This document shows, one piece after another, positions 52,483 through 60,320 of a stretch of 64,000 nt of DNA. Each line of letters starts with the position of its first letter. Position 1 is the stretch's first letter. The stretch is from Paenibacillus lautus NBRC 15380. Its GTDB lineage: Bacteria > Bacillota > Bacilli > Paenibacillales > Paenibacillaceae. Under the pieces are notes generated by a model. That model was given only the letters and a program-made list of their open reading frames with translations, was not told the origin of the DNA and did not search any database. Location: assembly GCF_004000945.1 (NCBI RefSeq), contig NZ_BIMF01000001.1:620001-684000 (forward strand), given 5' to 3'. The position numbers and the translations under genes are program-made.

Positions 52483-53961
52483 ATGTCAATTATTAACGAA
52501 CAAGAGCTATGCCTAACGAAGCTAAACACATATATCATTGGAGATTCCACCAAAATAAAACATTACTTCAATGAATGCACACCATTCGTAGATCTCACCG
52601 TTACATCGCCTCCTTATTGGGATGCTAAGAAATACGGTGATATAGAACAAGTGGGATTTGGTCAAAGTTATGATGCATATTTAGAGAGTCTTAGAAGAAC
52701 ATTCCAGGGAGTATACAACATATCCAAAACTAGCGCATCATTATACGTAAACATCGATACTATTAAACGGAATGGGAAGGTTATTAGACTTCAAGATGAT
52801 ATTTGCAGGATACTAGAATCAATAGGTTGGATCCACCAAGATATAATAATATGGGATAAAGGAAAGACACTACCTTGGTCAAGCAAGGGGAAAATGAGGA
52901 ACATATTTGAGTACATCCTGTTTTTCACTAAATCTAATGAATACAATTATAATATTGATACCATAAAAAGCGTTGAGAAACTTCAAGAATGGTGGCTAGA
53001 TTATCCTGAGAGATACAGCCCCGATGGTAAAGTTCCCGAGAATATTTGGAGATTTCCAATTCCTACACAAGGAAGCTGGGGGAATAAACAAGATTATGAG
53101 GAAGAATTTAGACACGCTTGCCCATTTCCGCCAGAGATGATGGCGAGAATTGTTAAGTTATCGTCAAATGTCAATGACGTTGTATTCGATCCTTTTGCAG
53201 GCACAGGAGTACTACTAGCAACATCAGAATTATTAAAACGTAGATATTTGGGGTTAGACACAAATGAGCACTATCGTTCTATCTATTATAAAGTTACAAA
53301 ACCCTTAGTCGCCAAACGATGGGAAGAGATTGATGAATTTTATCAATTGCAGGAGCATCTTAAGACAAGGATGAAAAATGCAATATATAAATTACGCAAA
53401 TTAAAATATCCCAAAGCACTTCTGATGAGGCTTCGTAAAGATGATTTGTTTAATGGGGAGAATCCACTTCTGTGGAACTTTTCATGTATTCTTGCCCTTA
53501 GTTTTGAGAGTGATCCCAAAGAAGAATCCAATCCAAAAAGAAGAAATAAAGTAATCGGAGCTATGAAATATTTTATCTTGTTCACGGGAAATGATAATGA
53601 ACGTGCTGAAGTTCAGCAGAGAATTAACGATATATCATCAAAAGCTCCTTTCACTAAGTATGGGTTGATAACAGAAGTCGAACTAGTAAGCAAACATGAA
53701 TTTCTAAACAATTTGAATCATTACTATGTAGATAACTTGTATGTATACACACTAGGGAATACTAAGAAATTTGATCGGAAAGTTAATGACAAAGAGATTT
53801 GTTCATTAACCACTAGTCCTGAAACTCAGTCTTCTGATTCAGTCATACCTCCAATACTTTCAAATGTATGTATTCAAGAAGATGAATACTCTATGATACC
53901 TGCTAATAAATATAAAAAAAAATCCCTGTTAGCGTCATTGTTAAGCGAAAATCAAGCTTAG
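52483..53961 (+). CDS. DNA methyltransferase, beta class (SPPYW, probably N4-cytosine)
   Basis: A 492-residue DNA methylase. Motif IV TSPPYW is at 41-46 and motif I FDPFAGTG at 235-242; this order defines the beta class. SPPY is more frequent in N4-cytosine enzymes such as M.BglII, which fits a BglII-like partner, but N6-adenine cannot be excluded. Family features between them include IIIWDKGKTLPWSSKGKMRN and NIWRFPIPTQGSWG. The last 200 residues (from about 290) are an unusual extension with no motif I recognise and may hold target recognition or a partner surface. AAGGATCAG precedes the ATG. Divergent from the nuclease-ParB-helicase-DUF3883 operon. Confidence 0.92.
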   Translation: MSIINEQELCLTKLNTYIIGDSTKIKHYFNECTPFVDLTVTSPPYWDAKKYGDIEQVGFGQSYDAYLESLRRTFQGVYNISKTSASLYVNIDTIKRNGKVIRLQDDICRILESIGWIHQDIIIWDKGKTLPWSSKGKMRNIFEYILFFTKSNEYNYNIDTIKSVEKLQEWWLDYPERYSPDGKVPENIWRFPIPTQGSWGNKQDYEEEFRHACPFPPEMMARIVKLSSNVNDVVFDPFAGTGVLLATSELLKRRYLGLDTNEHYRSIYYKVTKPLVAKRWEEIDEFYQLQEHLKTRMKNAIYKLRKLKYPKALLMRLRKDDLFNGENPLLWNFSCILALSFESDPKEESNPKRRNKVIGAMKYFILFTGNDNERAEVQQRINDISSKAPFTKYGLITEVELVSKHEFLNNLNHYYVDNLYVYTLGNTKKFDRKVNDKEICSLTTSPETQSSDSVIPPILSNVCIQEDEYSMIPANKYKKKSLLASLLSENQA

Positions 53962-54025
53962 CCTAACCTTACAGGAGACTTAGTTTCTCTTGTGCATGGT
54001 TCACCTTTTATTTCAAACTAAAATT

Positions 54026-54094
54026 AACAAGGGCACTTCAAGATCTTCGGTTTGGTTTGAGATTATAAGAGAGTTGGAGGAACAACAGTATTAA
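54026..54094 (+). pseudogene. 3' remnant of an XRE-family regulator gene
   Basis: This segment reads SSVWFEIIRELEEQQY before TAA, parallel to TSVLIEGYERELEEK at the end of the XRE protein at 46721. The DNA shares AAGGGC-CTTCA, CTTCGGTTT and GAGTTGGAGGA in the same order. Nothing upstream is coding. It lies just after the methyltransferase gene, where a controller gene might once have stood. Confidence 0.65.
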
Positions 54095-54252
54095 TAACGT
54101 AGGGTAAATAGTATATTCAAAATATCATTTCATCAACTTCCTTACTGCCCTCGGCAATCATTTCTAACAATTGAAAAACAAAACTTGCCTCAGCTGAATT
54201 ATACATCTATTTGCCTTGTTCACTGATTGTATTTTAAGGAACTGATAAACGG

Positions 54253-54288
54253 AGAGCCAGAACATTATTGTTGTCTAGTTCTGGCTCT
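54253..54288. terminator. Perfect hairpin in the gap after the methyltransferase
   Basis: An 11-bp perfect stem AGAGCCAGAAC/GTTCTGGCTCT (54253-54263 with 54278-54288), 14-nt loop, rightward tail TCATATT. It probably ends transcription from the methyltransferase side. Apart from this and the XRE remnant, 53962-54503 shows no gene. Confidence 0.55.
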
Positions 54289-54503
54289 TCATATTAGGAA
54301 TCCTTCTAACTCAATCTACACGTAAAACATACTTACAAATATTTTGAACCCATGAACTCCGTAAAAAGTTCTGCGAAACTATATTTCTCGGCCATCAGGA
54401 AATTCTTTGATACTCATTAATCTGCATGGAAACTTCAGTGTACTCCTGCATATGTTGTCTAACAACTTAACTTATTACATCTAATAAAAGGGGGTTATGA
54501 ATC

Positions 54504-55004
54504 ATGAAGGATAAGTTAAAAGGGTTAGTAATTGGAATTACAATTGGATCAATGTTAACAGGGGTAACTGCTTATGCTGCAGGTAATAACACAATAGTTA
54601 GAGCAGTAGTGAAAAAGGTCACTCTTTATATAGATGGAAAGAAAACAACCTCAACCAATGCTCTGATCTATAATGGGACAACCTATATACCAGCACGATC
54701 CGTTAGCAATTCAATAGCTAAACAAGTCTCACTGCAAGGCAATAATTTGTACATAGGCAAGCAGCCAAAGACAAAAATAACCGAGGAACATGCTTTTGAA
54801 TTGGTGTACAACAAAATAAAGAAAGAAGCTGATAAATTATCGCTTAACTTTATGCTCCAGGGTATTGAAAATAATAGCTTTGTAATACGTGTTTTTGAGG
54901 ATCATGACGATTACATTGTGACCTATGGTTTTTACTACGTAAATCAATCAACAGGAAAAATATCAAAGATGGATATTATTACAGGTGAGATAAAAGAATT
55001 GTGA
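54504..55004 (+). CDS. Secreted protein with copper-amine-oxidase N-like stalk domain
   Basis: A 166-residue exported protein. The ATG follows AAAAGGGGG; the N-terminus KDKLKGLVIGITIGSMLTGVTAYAA is a signal peptide. Residues 38-85 match the stalk domain common in Paenibacillus (VTLYIDGKKTTSTNALIYNG, TTYIPARSVSNSIAKQVS). The C-terminal 75 residues (ITEEHAFELVYNKIKKEAD, YIVTYGFYYVNQSTGKISK) resemble a PepSY-like fold. Function unknown. It is probably cargo unrelated to the restriction genes. Confidence 0.82.
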   Translation: MKDKLKGLVIGITIGSMLTGVTAYAAGNNTIVRAVVKKVTLYIDGKKTTSTNALIYNGTTYIPARSVSNSIAKQVSLQGNNLYIGKQPKTKITEEHAFELVYNKIKKEADKLSLNFMLQGIENNSFVIRVFEDHDDYIVTYGFYYVNQSTGKISKMDIITGEIKEL

Positions 55005-55258
55005 TTTTTTGGAGAATAATATGCGCATTTGTTGCCTATGGGCCATTCAATATAGATAAAGTATTACCATGAAATTAAAAATCGTCTTATAACATTCAAC
55101 TGATAAAGAGTCGAGTTTATATAACTGCCTCCTTCTCAATTCAGTGAAGTTTAATAGATTTTTTTAATAAGAAAATTTTGGATAGGGCAACTATATTGAT
55201 TTCCAATGTTAATATAATCAATCATTTCATAATCACATGCTAAATAATTCATTTTGTA

Positions 55259-55290
55259 CATCGTGCGCACTTCTCCTTTTGCGCACGATG
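55259..55290. repeat. Perfect 11-bp inverted repeat
   Basis: CATCGTGCGCA (55259-55269) and TGCGCACGATG (55280-55290) with a 10-nt loop and no U-run. It sits 60 bases after the stop of the leftward 55349 gene. CGCACGATGT recurs once near 57407. It may be a terminator, an operator or an element-end sequence. The rest of 55005-55348 shows no gene. Confidence 0.5.
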
Positions 55291-55348
55291 CGTGGTTCGA
55301 TGCATGCTTGAATAGCTGTCGACCATATGCCGCGTATTCACCTAAAAA

Positions 55349-55585
55349 TTATACCAGTTCCCAATAACCTCTTTTATCTGAATGTTTAAGAATTCCTTTT
55401 TTTCTAAGCTCCGTTGCTTGCCACCTGTAGTCATACTGCCAAGTATAAAATAGATCTCCAGATTGTCTAAGCTGATCCTCATAGTTAGCCCAAATGTACT
55501 TACTTACATCTAAGACTGTTGCTCTTCCATTTTTTTGTTTGATACATTCAACAATAAGCCTACCTAGATCGCCTTTGGACAGCAT
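55349..55585 (-). CDS. Small winged-helix-like protein
   Basis: A 78-residue protein from the ATG at 55585 (MLSKGDLGRLIVECIKQK) behind AAAGAGGAAA; the longer frame adds six residues. NGRATVLDVSKYIWANYEDQL and DYRWQATELRKKGILKHSDKRGYWEL form a winged-helix-like fold as found at the N-terminus of Mrr-like or in stand-alone DNA-binding proteins. No named family is recognised. It lies in the island near another small DNA-binding-type protein. Confidence 0.65.
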   Translation of the reverse strand: MLSKGDLGRLIVECIKQKNGRATVLDVSKYIWANYEDQLRQSGDLFYTWQYDYRWQATELRKKGILKHSDKRGYWELV

Positions 55586-55678
55586 TTGATTTCCTCTTTC
55601 CAATTTTAGTTTACAATAAAAACTTTACACTTTTCTGTTTGGGAACTTGAAGACCACCTATTGGCTGATGTTACTTAA

Positions 55679-55888
55679 CTAAAACATTTTAAAGTGCCTA
55701 AAAGAAACCTTAATATGTTCTTGCTTCTCCTCCGGACAAGGGTATTTTCTACTTAAGGACGAGAGCCGGTTTGGCGACATATTTGGTTTAAAACCACACT
55801 TTTCTTTCATATGAGCGATCCAACAAGACTTAGCTACATAACCATAGTTTTCTTTAATATACTTCTGTATTTCCTGATAAGTCGCCAC
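55679..55888 (-). CDS. Small conserved hypothetical protein
   Basis: A 69-residue protein starting with GTG at 55888 behind GAGAGG. The sequence ATYQEIQKYIKENYGYVAKS, CWIAHMKEKCG and the end YPCPEEKQEHIKVSFRHF follow a pattern I have seen in small uncharacterised bacterial proteins linked to restriction or RNA-modifying enzymes. Two helices with a conserved CWIAH suggest a DNA- or RNA-binding role. Function unknown. Confidence 0.6.
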   Translation of the reverse strand: MATYQEIQKYIKENYGYVAKSCWIAHMKEKCGFKPNMSPNRLSSLSRKYPCPEEKQEHIKVSFRHFKMF

Positions 55889-55994
55889 AAGTATCCTCTC
55901 CTAATTAAAAACATCCAAGTGAGCCGTACAATAAAATCCAGTACACGATTAAAGGTATTAATCATTGTATTTCTTAAATCATTTTAAACTGATT

Positions 55995-56144
55995 CTATAA
56001 TATTTTATCCAGAACTTCACCTTGCCCATTTATCAACAACATAAATGAAGATTCTATTCTTTCCAAACCCATTCTGAAATAATCTCACATCTTAATCCAA
56101 GGATATGTTCCCTCTGGTAGCTCAAATACTCTTTCCTCTAAGAG
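55995..56144 (-). pseudogene. Short decayed reading frame
   Basis: Leftward this reads LLEERVFELPEGTYPWIKM, a TGA, then DYFRMGLERIESSFM and NGQGEVLDKIL before TAG, all in one frame. The sense is protein-like but it is broken and lacks a start. The rest of 55889-56341 shows nothing else. Confidence 0.3.
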
Positions 56145-56341
56145 CTAAATAGGTTTCTTGGAAGTTTTACTGCCATGTAAAAATGTTCCTGGGTGGATAT
56201 TAATTTCTCTTGTCATTAAAATAGAACACCTTTACCTAAATCTCCTACCTTTTATAAAGGTTAATTATGTATCTCATTGTATCACACCAAATACGACGGC
56301 ATTAATCTCCATCAAGCATATGACAGTAGTACCGTCTGAAA

Positions 56342-57157
56342 TCACTTTGGCATCGCAGGTATCAGTTTAACTGACAAACCTCCTACCAGAGATAGCTCGG
56401 AACCTTTGGGTAAATAAACATTCTTAATTTCTTGTACAACATCATCTTCGAAACCCAATATTTCATTCACATCACCTTCACTGGAATAAAGATTGCCCGA
56501 GCCTGAAACTGCCACGATGTTATACGTACCGACTTCGAAATCTTCACCGGCTTCAAAATTTCCGGTTGAAAGGTTAATTGCACTAGACATATCATAGATA
56601 CGTCCCGAAAAACCGCCATCAACTGATTTGTAAACAATTTTTATCGTCAACTCTCCACTTAGAATCAGAGTGATATCTTTCGACAGTTTCAGCCCGTTGA
56701 AGGATGATACATATTCTTCTTCAATCCCAAGCACTTCATTTATTCTGTAATCTGAACTGTACAGATTTCCGAATCCTGAAATAGCAATAACATCGCACTT
56801 ACCAACAGGGATATCTAAACCTACAGTATAAAAGCCAGTGGTTAATGTATACGTATTGGGTGTATGATATAAATTCCCATAGTGTTCTGCCGGATTTTGA
56901 GTGTGCGAAGCTAAAGCAGAGGGAAGTATTTTATCATCTTCGATATAAATTAGAGCTGATTCACAATACTCACAGACAGAATTATCGTTTATTAAATTCT
57001 CAGCTCCGCAACCGGAACATACAATTACTCTTGGTTTGTTGACTACGCTATATTCGGCATGATGTTTGTATCCTTCTGCCTTCTTTTTAAATCCCCCCCT
57101 AAAAAAGGTGCAACTCTTCCGTTTCTCATTTCTCAAACCCCCAGGCTTAACTTTCAA
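56342..57157 (-). CDS. Zinc-ribbon protein with two tandem beta-domains
   Basis: Up to 271 residues. A zinc ribbon (VIVCSGCGAENLINDNSVCEYCES) near residue 50 is followed by two copies of a beta-rich module of about 75 residues: TTGFYTVGLDIPVGKCDVIA then ISGFGNLYSSD..INEVLG, and STGNFEAGEDFEVGTYNIVA then VSGSGNLYSSE.DVNEILG. The internal repeat is clear by eye. The start is uncertain: the listed TTG has no ribosome site, and homopolymers (T6, G7 near 57105) suggest that the true N-terminus may be in another frame or lost. I do not recognise a named family. Confidence 0.6.
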   Translation of the reverse strand: MKVKPGGLRNEKRKSCTFFRGGFKKKAEGYKHHAEYSVVNKPRVIVCSGCGAENLINDNSVCEYCESALIYIEDDKILPSALASHTQNPAEHYGNLYHTPNTYTLTTGFYTVGLDIPVGKCDVIAISGFGNLYSSDYRINEVLGIEEEYVSSFNGLKLSKDITLILSGELTIKIVYKSVDGGFSGRIYDMSSAINLSTGNFEAGEDFEVGTYNIVAVSGSGNLYSSEGDVNEILGFEDDVVQEIKNVYLPKGSELSLVGGLSVKLIPAMPK

Positions 57158-57544
57158 AGATGAATCTGACCAATCGGAATTCCAAATGCTTGTTGATCCT
57201 GAGTATTACTTATATGTTTATCTAATTGATTTCCAAGAATCATCAGTTAAATTTTTGGAATAACCTCGGTAGGAAAAAAACCTGATTTTAGTATTACGCA
57301 TTATGAGACGAACTCGCTGTGCCACTCCGTCCCTTCCAATATTAATCTCACTTAGTAAAACCTCCTTACACACACCAGTTAAATTATACCATATTACATG
57401 CCATACGCACGATGTATAACCCCTCGAAAAGTTCTAGGGATTTTTGAGAGTTTTAATTAATCCTGAGCAGTTAGACAGTACAAGGAACGAAATGCAACTT
57501 TCTAACAATAGCCATATTATTTGCGTTTCAAAACCCCTTAATAG
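57158..57544. other. Non-coding or decayed stretch
   Basis: A rightward open frame ending at 57263 (SEFQMLVDPEYYLYVYLIDF, then QESSVKFLE) looks like the tail of a lost gene. Beyond it I see only AT-rich DNA without a gene. Confidence 0.3.
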
Positions 57545-57569
57545 AAAAAAGAGGAGCCATCCGCTCCTC
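57545..57569 (-). terminator. Rho-independent terminator after rlmD-type remnant 2
   Basis: Stem GAGGAGC/GCTCCTC (57551-57557 with 57563-57569) followed leftward by six U residues. It lies 15 bases after the stop of the remnant, exactly where the original terminator of a complete gene would be. Confidence 0.88.
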
Positions 57570-57583
57570 TTCACAAATGTCTG

Positions 57584-57634
57584 CTATTCCCTCACCAACA
57601 CCGCCACACTCTCCACATGCACCGTATGCGGGTT
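57584..57634 (-). pseudogene. rlmD-type 3' end remnant 2
   Basis: Leftward this reads NPHTVHVESVAVLVRE and TAG, the canonical end of RlmD/TrmA-family proteins; intact rlmD at 60321 has FPHTSHVESVALLV at the same place. The DNA shares CCGCATACG with the intact gene and diverges immediately upstream. With its terminator it looks like a displaced original gene end. Confidence 0.75.
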
Positions 57635-57744
57635 ACAACCCTTTTAGGTTATAATCTGTTATAGTCCGATAAAACCTTGGATTTATTGAATTTTATTGTG
57701 CTCGTCCTGCTCCTATATGGTGCAACACGAGTATTGATGTTGAA

Positions 57745-57767
57745 TTTTTACATCAGATTTACATCAA
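57745..57767. repeat. Direct repeat, left copy (paired TTTACATC)
   Basis: Two TTTACATC units 11 bp apart. The 23-bp segment matches 60232-60254 at 21 of 23 positions. The copies flank the 2.5-kb segment with the HEPN-like, 58853 and DUF2075 genes. Confidence 0.65.
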
Positions 57768-57776
57768 CTTCGATGA

Positions 57777-58682
57777 CTAGGATGTAGTTTTAGTTTCATC
57801 TAAAGTTAACTCCATCTTATATTGAAACCATTTGTGCTCCTGCATGATTATGGATGACTTATTCTCAACATACCAATCAGGTAGCGGTACCTCTTGGGGG
57901 ATGTCGGGAAGGCGGTACAGCATGTCAATGGATAGAAGGATTAGATCCTTGATATGCTTATTGAGCTCCTCCCAGGAACCTATCTCTCTCTTTTGGAATG
58001 CGTGAATGGCATTCCGATATCCTCGGATCTTATCTAAATCGCCTTGAGTGTATTCGGTATCTTGTATTACCCCTTGACCGAAGTAGAAATTTATTAAGTC
58101 CGACAAATTAATCTTTTCGATCCTAGGATCTTCCAATTTATCTTTCAAAATCCCTTTGGCCTTTTCCAAGAAGCTCTTTAAAATCCGTTTAGTCAACCCG
58201 GGCTTTCCCCCATCTTCATTTTCCTTGACCAGTTTCGTTAAGGACTCTTTGAATCCGCCCGACAACTCATCAGAGATCTGTTGAATGGCGTCCCGATCCC
58301 ATTTATACCATTCACTTTTTACATAGTCACGGTAATGAATAGCTAAAAAGATTTGAAGGGTACTCTCTAAAAGGGACCCTAACGAAGACCAGCTCTGAAC
58401 AAGAAACCCTTGCTCCACATGGTGGCGTCTTTCGGAATCTTCATATGCCTTAAAATTCTCGTAAGGGTACTTAAGAGACATAGCAACACCTTTGAACCGT
58501 GAAATCGTCTCCCCGCTCAGTAGCTCACCTATTTCTTCGGCGTACTGCTGTACAAAGTCCTTTAGAAAACCAATTTCATTCGCCAGATGGCAGCCAATTT
58601 TCTCCATCCATTGAAAAGTCTCTTCCAGCGGCATTTCAGTAAACTCAGCTGTTCTCGACTTTGTAAATATGACACTCCCCAA
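57777..58682 (-). CDS. HEPN-like protein
   Basis: A 301-residue soluble, mostly helical protein. The start is a TTG at 58682 fixed by GGAGGAG at 7 nt. Near the C-terminus, DLDKIRGYRNAIHAFQKREIG carries an R-x(3-6)-H arrangement ending in HAF, as in HEPN-type RNases and RNA-binding helical bundles of abortive-infection systems. The middle is charged (LTKRILKSFLEKAKGILKDK). No transmembrane segment. Placed right after the left direct repeat, it is cargo of the small right-hand element. The HEPN assignment is by pattern only. Confidence 0.65.
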   Translation of the reverse strand: MGSVIFTKSRTAEFTEMPLEETFQWMEKIGCHLANEIGFLKDFVQQYAEEIGELLSGETISRFKGVAMSLKYPYENFKAYEDSERRHHVEQGFLVQSWSSLGSLLESTLQIFLAIHYRDYVKSEWYKWDRDAIQQISDELSGGFKESLTKLVKENEDGGKPGLTKRILKSFLEKAKGILKDKLEDPRIEKINLSDLINFYFGQGVIQDTEYTQGDLDKIRGYRNAIHAFQKREIGSWEELNKHIKDLILLSIDMLYRLPDIPQEVPLPDWYVENKSSIIMQEHKWFQYKMELTLDETKTTS

Positions 58683-58852
58683 GCATTAACTCCTCCTCTT
58701 TCTGTTTAGTTGTAGTATCATCACAACTTTATGCTTATAAACATATATAAAAGCACGACTTCGACTTCCCCTACATATAAGGCCATCTTCCGCCATCTGC
58801 TGAATACTTGTTCCTGATCTACGTTTTTTCTAACTCAACAAGTAACGTATTG

Positions 58853-59551
58853 CTATTCTGCAAATGTCCCTTCAATCACAGCTCCATGCTTTCGGAATTT
58901 CTCTTCTAGCTTATTGATTAAGTAATCTTTAGCGATTTCCGTAATCTGAATATGTGATTTTTGATGATGAGTAGATAATATTTCCGATGGGTGCTTTTTA
59001 AGAGCAGGGTATAATTCAACTCCTAAATCTCGACAGAGATCGATTAAAGATACACCATACTTCATGGGAGCTTGCAGGAATCGTCCGCTATGCAGCTTCA
59101 CATAGTACGGGTACCGACCAGCAGTTTGTTTATAGAAATTATTATCCGTGCCAATTTCATTTTCAGATTTAAAACCTTCCGTTTCTGCATAACCAACAAT
59201 CATTGGTGTGCCAATCCCATGTGGGTCATAACTCACAACTGCCATGAAGATCAAATGGCCCTCTTTTATTCCTGACGGTCGGCGCCGGAAGTAGGTTCGG
59301 TCCATATCATCATAGTGAGCTCGCTTCCGCTCGAGGTATATTTCATTATTCGGTACCCGATCATCACTATTTCCTTCAAATTTGATCCATACCCCGGTAT
59401 CTCTTCTCTCCCTAGTCACCCGTTCATTTTGTAAAGATGCCTCAATAAAATCCGTTTTAGGATGATCTGCGACGCTAGGATGAATAATTACACCTAAGCG
59501 GCTTATATCTTCAAGTTTTGCTCCCCATTTAAAATCATTGTACTCCACCAA
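58853..59551 (-). CDS. Hypothetical protein, possibly PUA/EVE-like
   Basis: A 232-residue soluble protein starting at TTG 59551 or GTG 59548. The stretch KEGHLIFMAVVSYDPHGIG, then TPMIVGYAETEGF and AGRYPYYVKLHSGRFLQAP is compatible with a PUA/EVE-like fold, which binds modified bases in some restriction proteins; this is weak. The C-terminus is helical (KDYLINKLEEKFRKHG). Its 5' end overlaps the start of the broken DUF2075 gene on the other strand by 14 bases, and the frame stays open upstream, so the N-terminus may have been altered by a junction. Confidence 0.55.
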   Translation of the reverse strand: MVEYNDFKWGAKLEDISRLGVIIHPSVADHPKTDFIEASLQNERVTRERRDTGVWIKFEGNSDDRVPNNEIYLERKRAHYDDMDRTYFRRRPSGIKEGHLIFMAVVSYDPHGIGTPMIVGYAETEGFKSENEIGTDNNFYKQTAGRYPYYVKLHSGRFLQAPMKYGVSLIDLCRDLGVELYPALKKHPSEILSTHHQKSHIQITEIAKDYLINKLEEKFRKHGAVIEGTFAE

Positions 59552-60205
59552 TGTCGGGTCCTTAACCGGGGGGCCAGGTGCTGGTAAAACACTATCATTA
59601 CTTTATACTGCATATCATTTGAATTTATTCTTATCGGGCAACGATCCACTTGTTTATACACTAAGCCATGTATTGAGTAGAGATAATTCTATTAATGAAG
59701 GAAGTTCTTTTATTAAAGGGGTCAAGAATTACAAAAGTGAGTTTTATGATAAATTCAAATCAACCCCTATTCGGAATGAATTTTCAATTCCAACTATCTT
59801 ATTTGATGAAGCACAAAGAGCCTGGAATTTTGAGCATATGAACCAATATAGATTCCCAATGTAATCGGTTCTATTGGTTTTGGCCAAAATATTTATTTAG
59901 GAGAAGAAGACGGTTTTGATACATGGGTAGATGTACTGCGTACAGGAAATTATCAAGATTGGGAGATTTGTGCTTCAAAAGAGCTAGTGAAACATTTACA
60001 AGAATTTGATAATGTCCAGTATTTTAAGGATTTACATTTAGATACATCTATTCGAAGTAACTTCATTAATACCACACCATGGATTGAAGTCATTTTAAAC
60101 GCGGATGTAGATACAGCTGCAAAGGAATATGAGGAACTAAAAAGTCAGGGTTATCCGAGACATGCCGCACCTAGCGTCTTTTCACGTTTATTCATGTTCT
60201 TATAG
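59538..60205 (+). pseudogene. Truncated DUF2075-family ATPase/helicase
   Basis: Two rightward frames form one broken gene. The first has Walker A GSLTGGPGAGKTLSLLYTAY and Walker B IPTILFDEAQRAWNF, typical of DUF2075 (P-loop, Schlafen-group-3-like). It stops at 59864. The second frame starts at once with VIGSIGFGQNIYLGEEDGFD and TWVDVL, the next conserved block of the family, then ends at 60205. The gene lacks its N-terminal part and the usual C-terminal helicase section, and material is missing between Walker B and the IGFGQ block. Confidence 0.7.
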
Positions 60206-60231
60206 GTTATCATCCAACATAACAGCTGATT

Positions 60232-60254
60232 TTTTTACATCCAATTTACATCAA
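60232..60254. repeat. Direct repeat, right copy (paired TTTACATC)
   Basis: Matches 57745-57767 at 21 of 23 positions, again two TTTACATC units 11 bp apart. It lies 67 bases from the rlmD stop codon. Confidence 0.65.
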
Positions 60255-60320
60255 TGACACAAGAATATCGCTGTATTACTATTTGCATCAAAACTGTATT
60301 ACACCGAAAACCTTTATACA

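Noticed and set aside
52231-54045. Several AGATCT (BglII) sites near the BglII-like gene and methyltransferase.
   Set aside because: AGATCT also occurs elsewhere in the window (for example near 3616, 15162, 20083, 22534 and 24509), so there is no visible enrichment or avoidance, and the target of the system is unknown.
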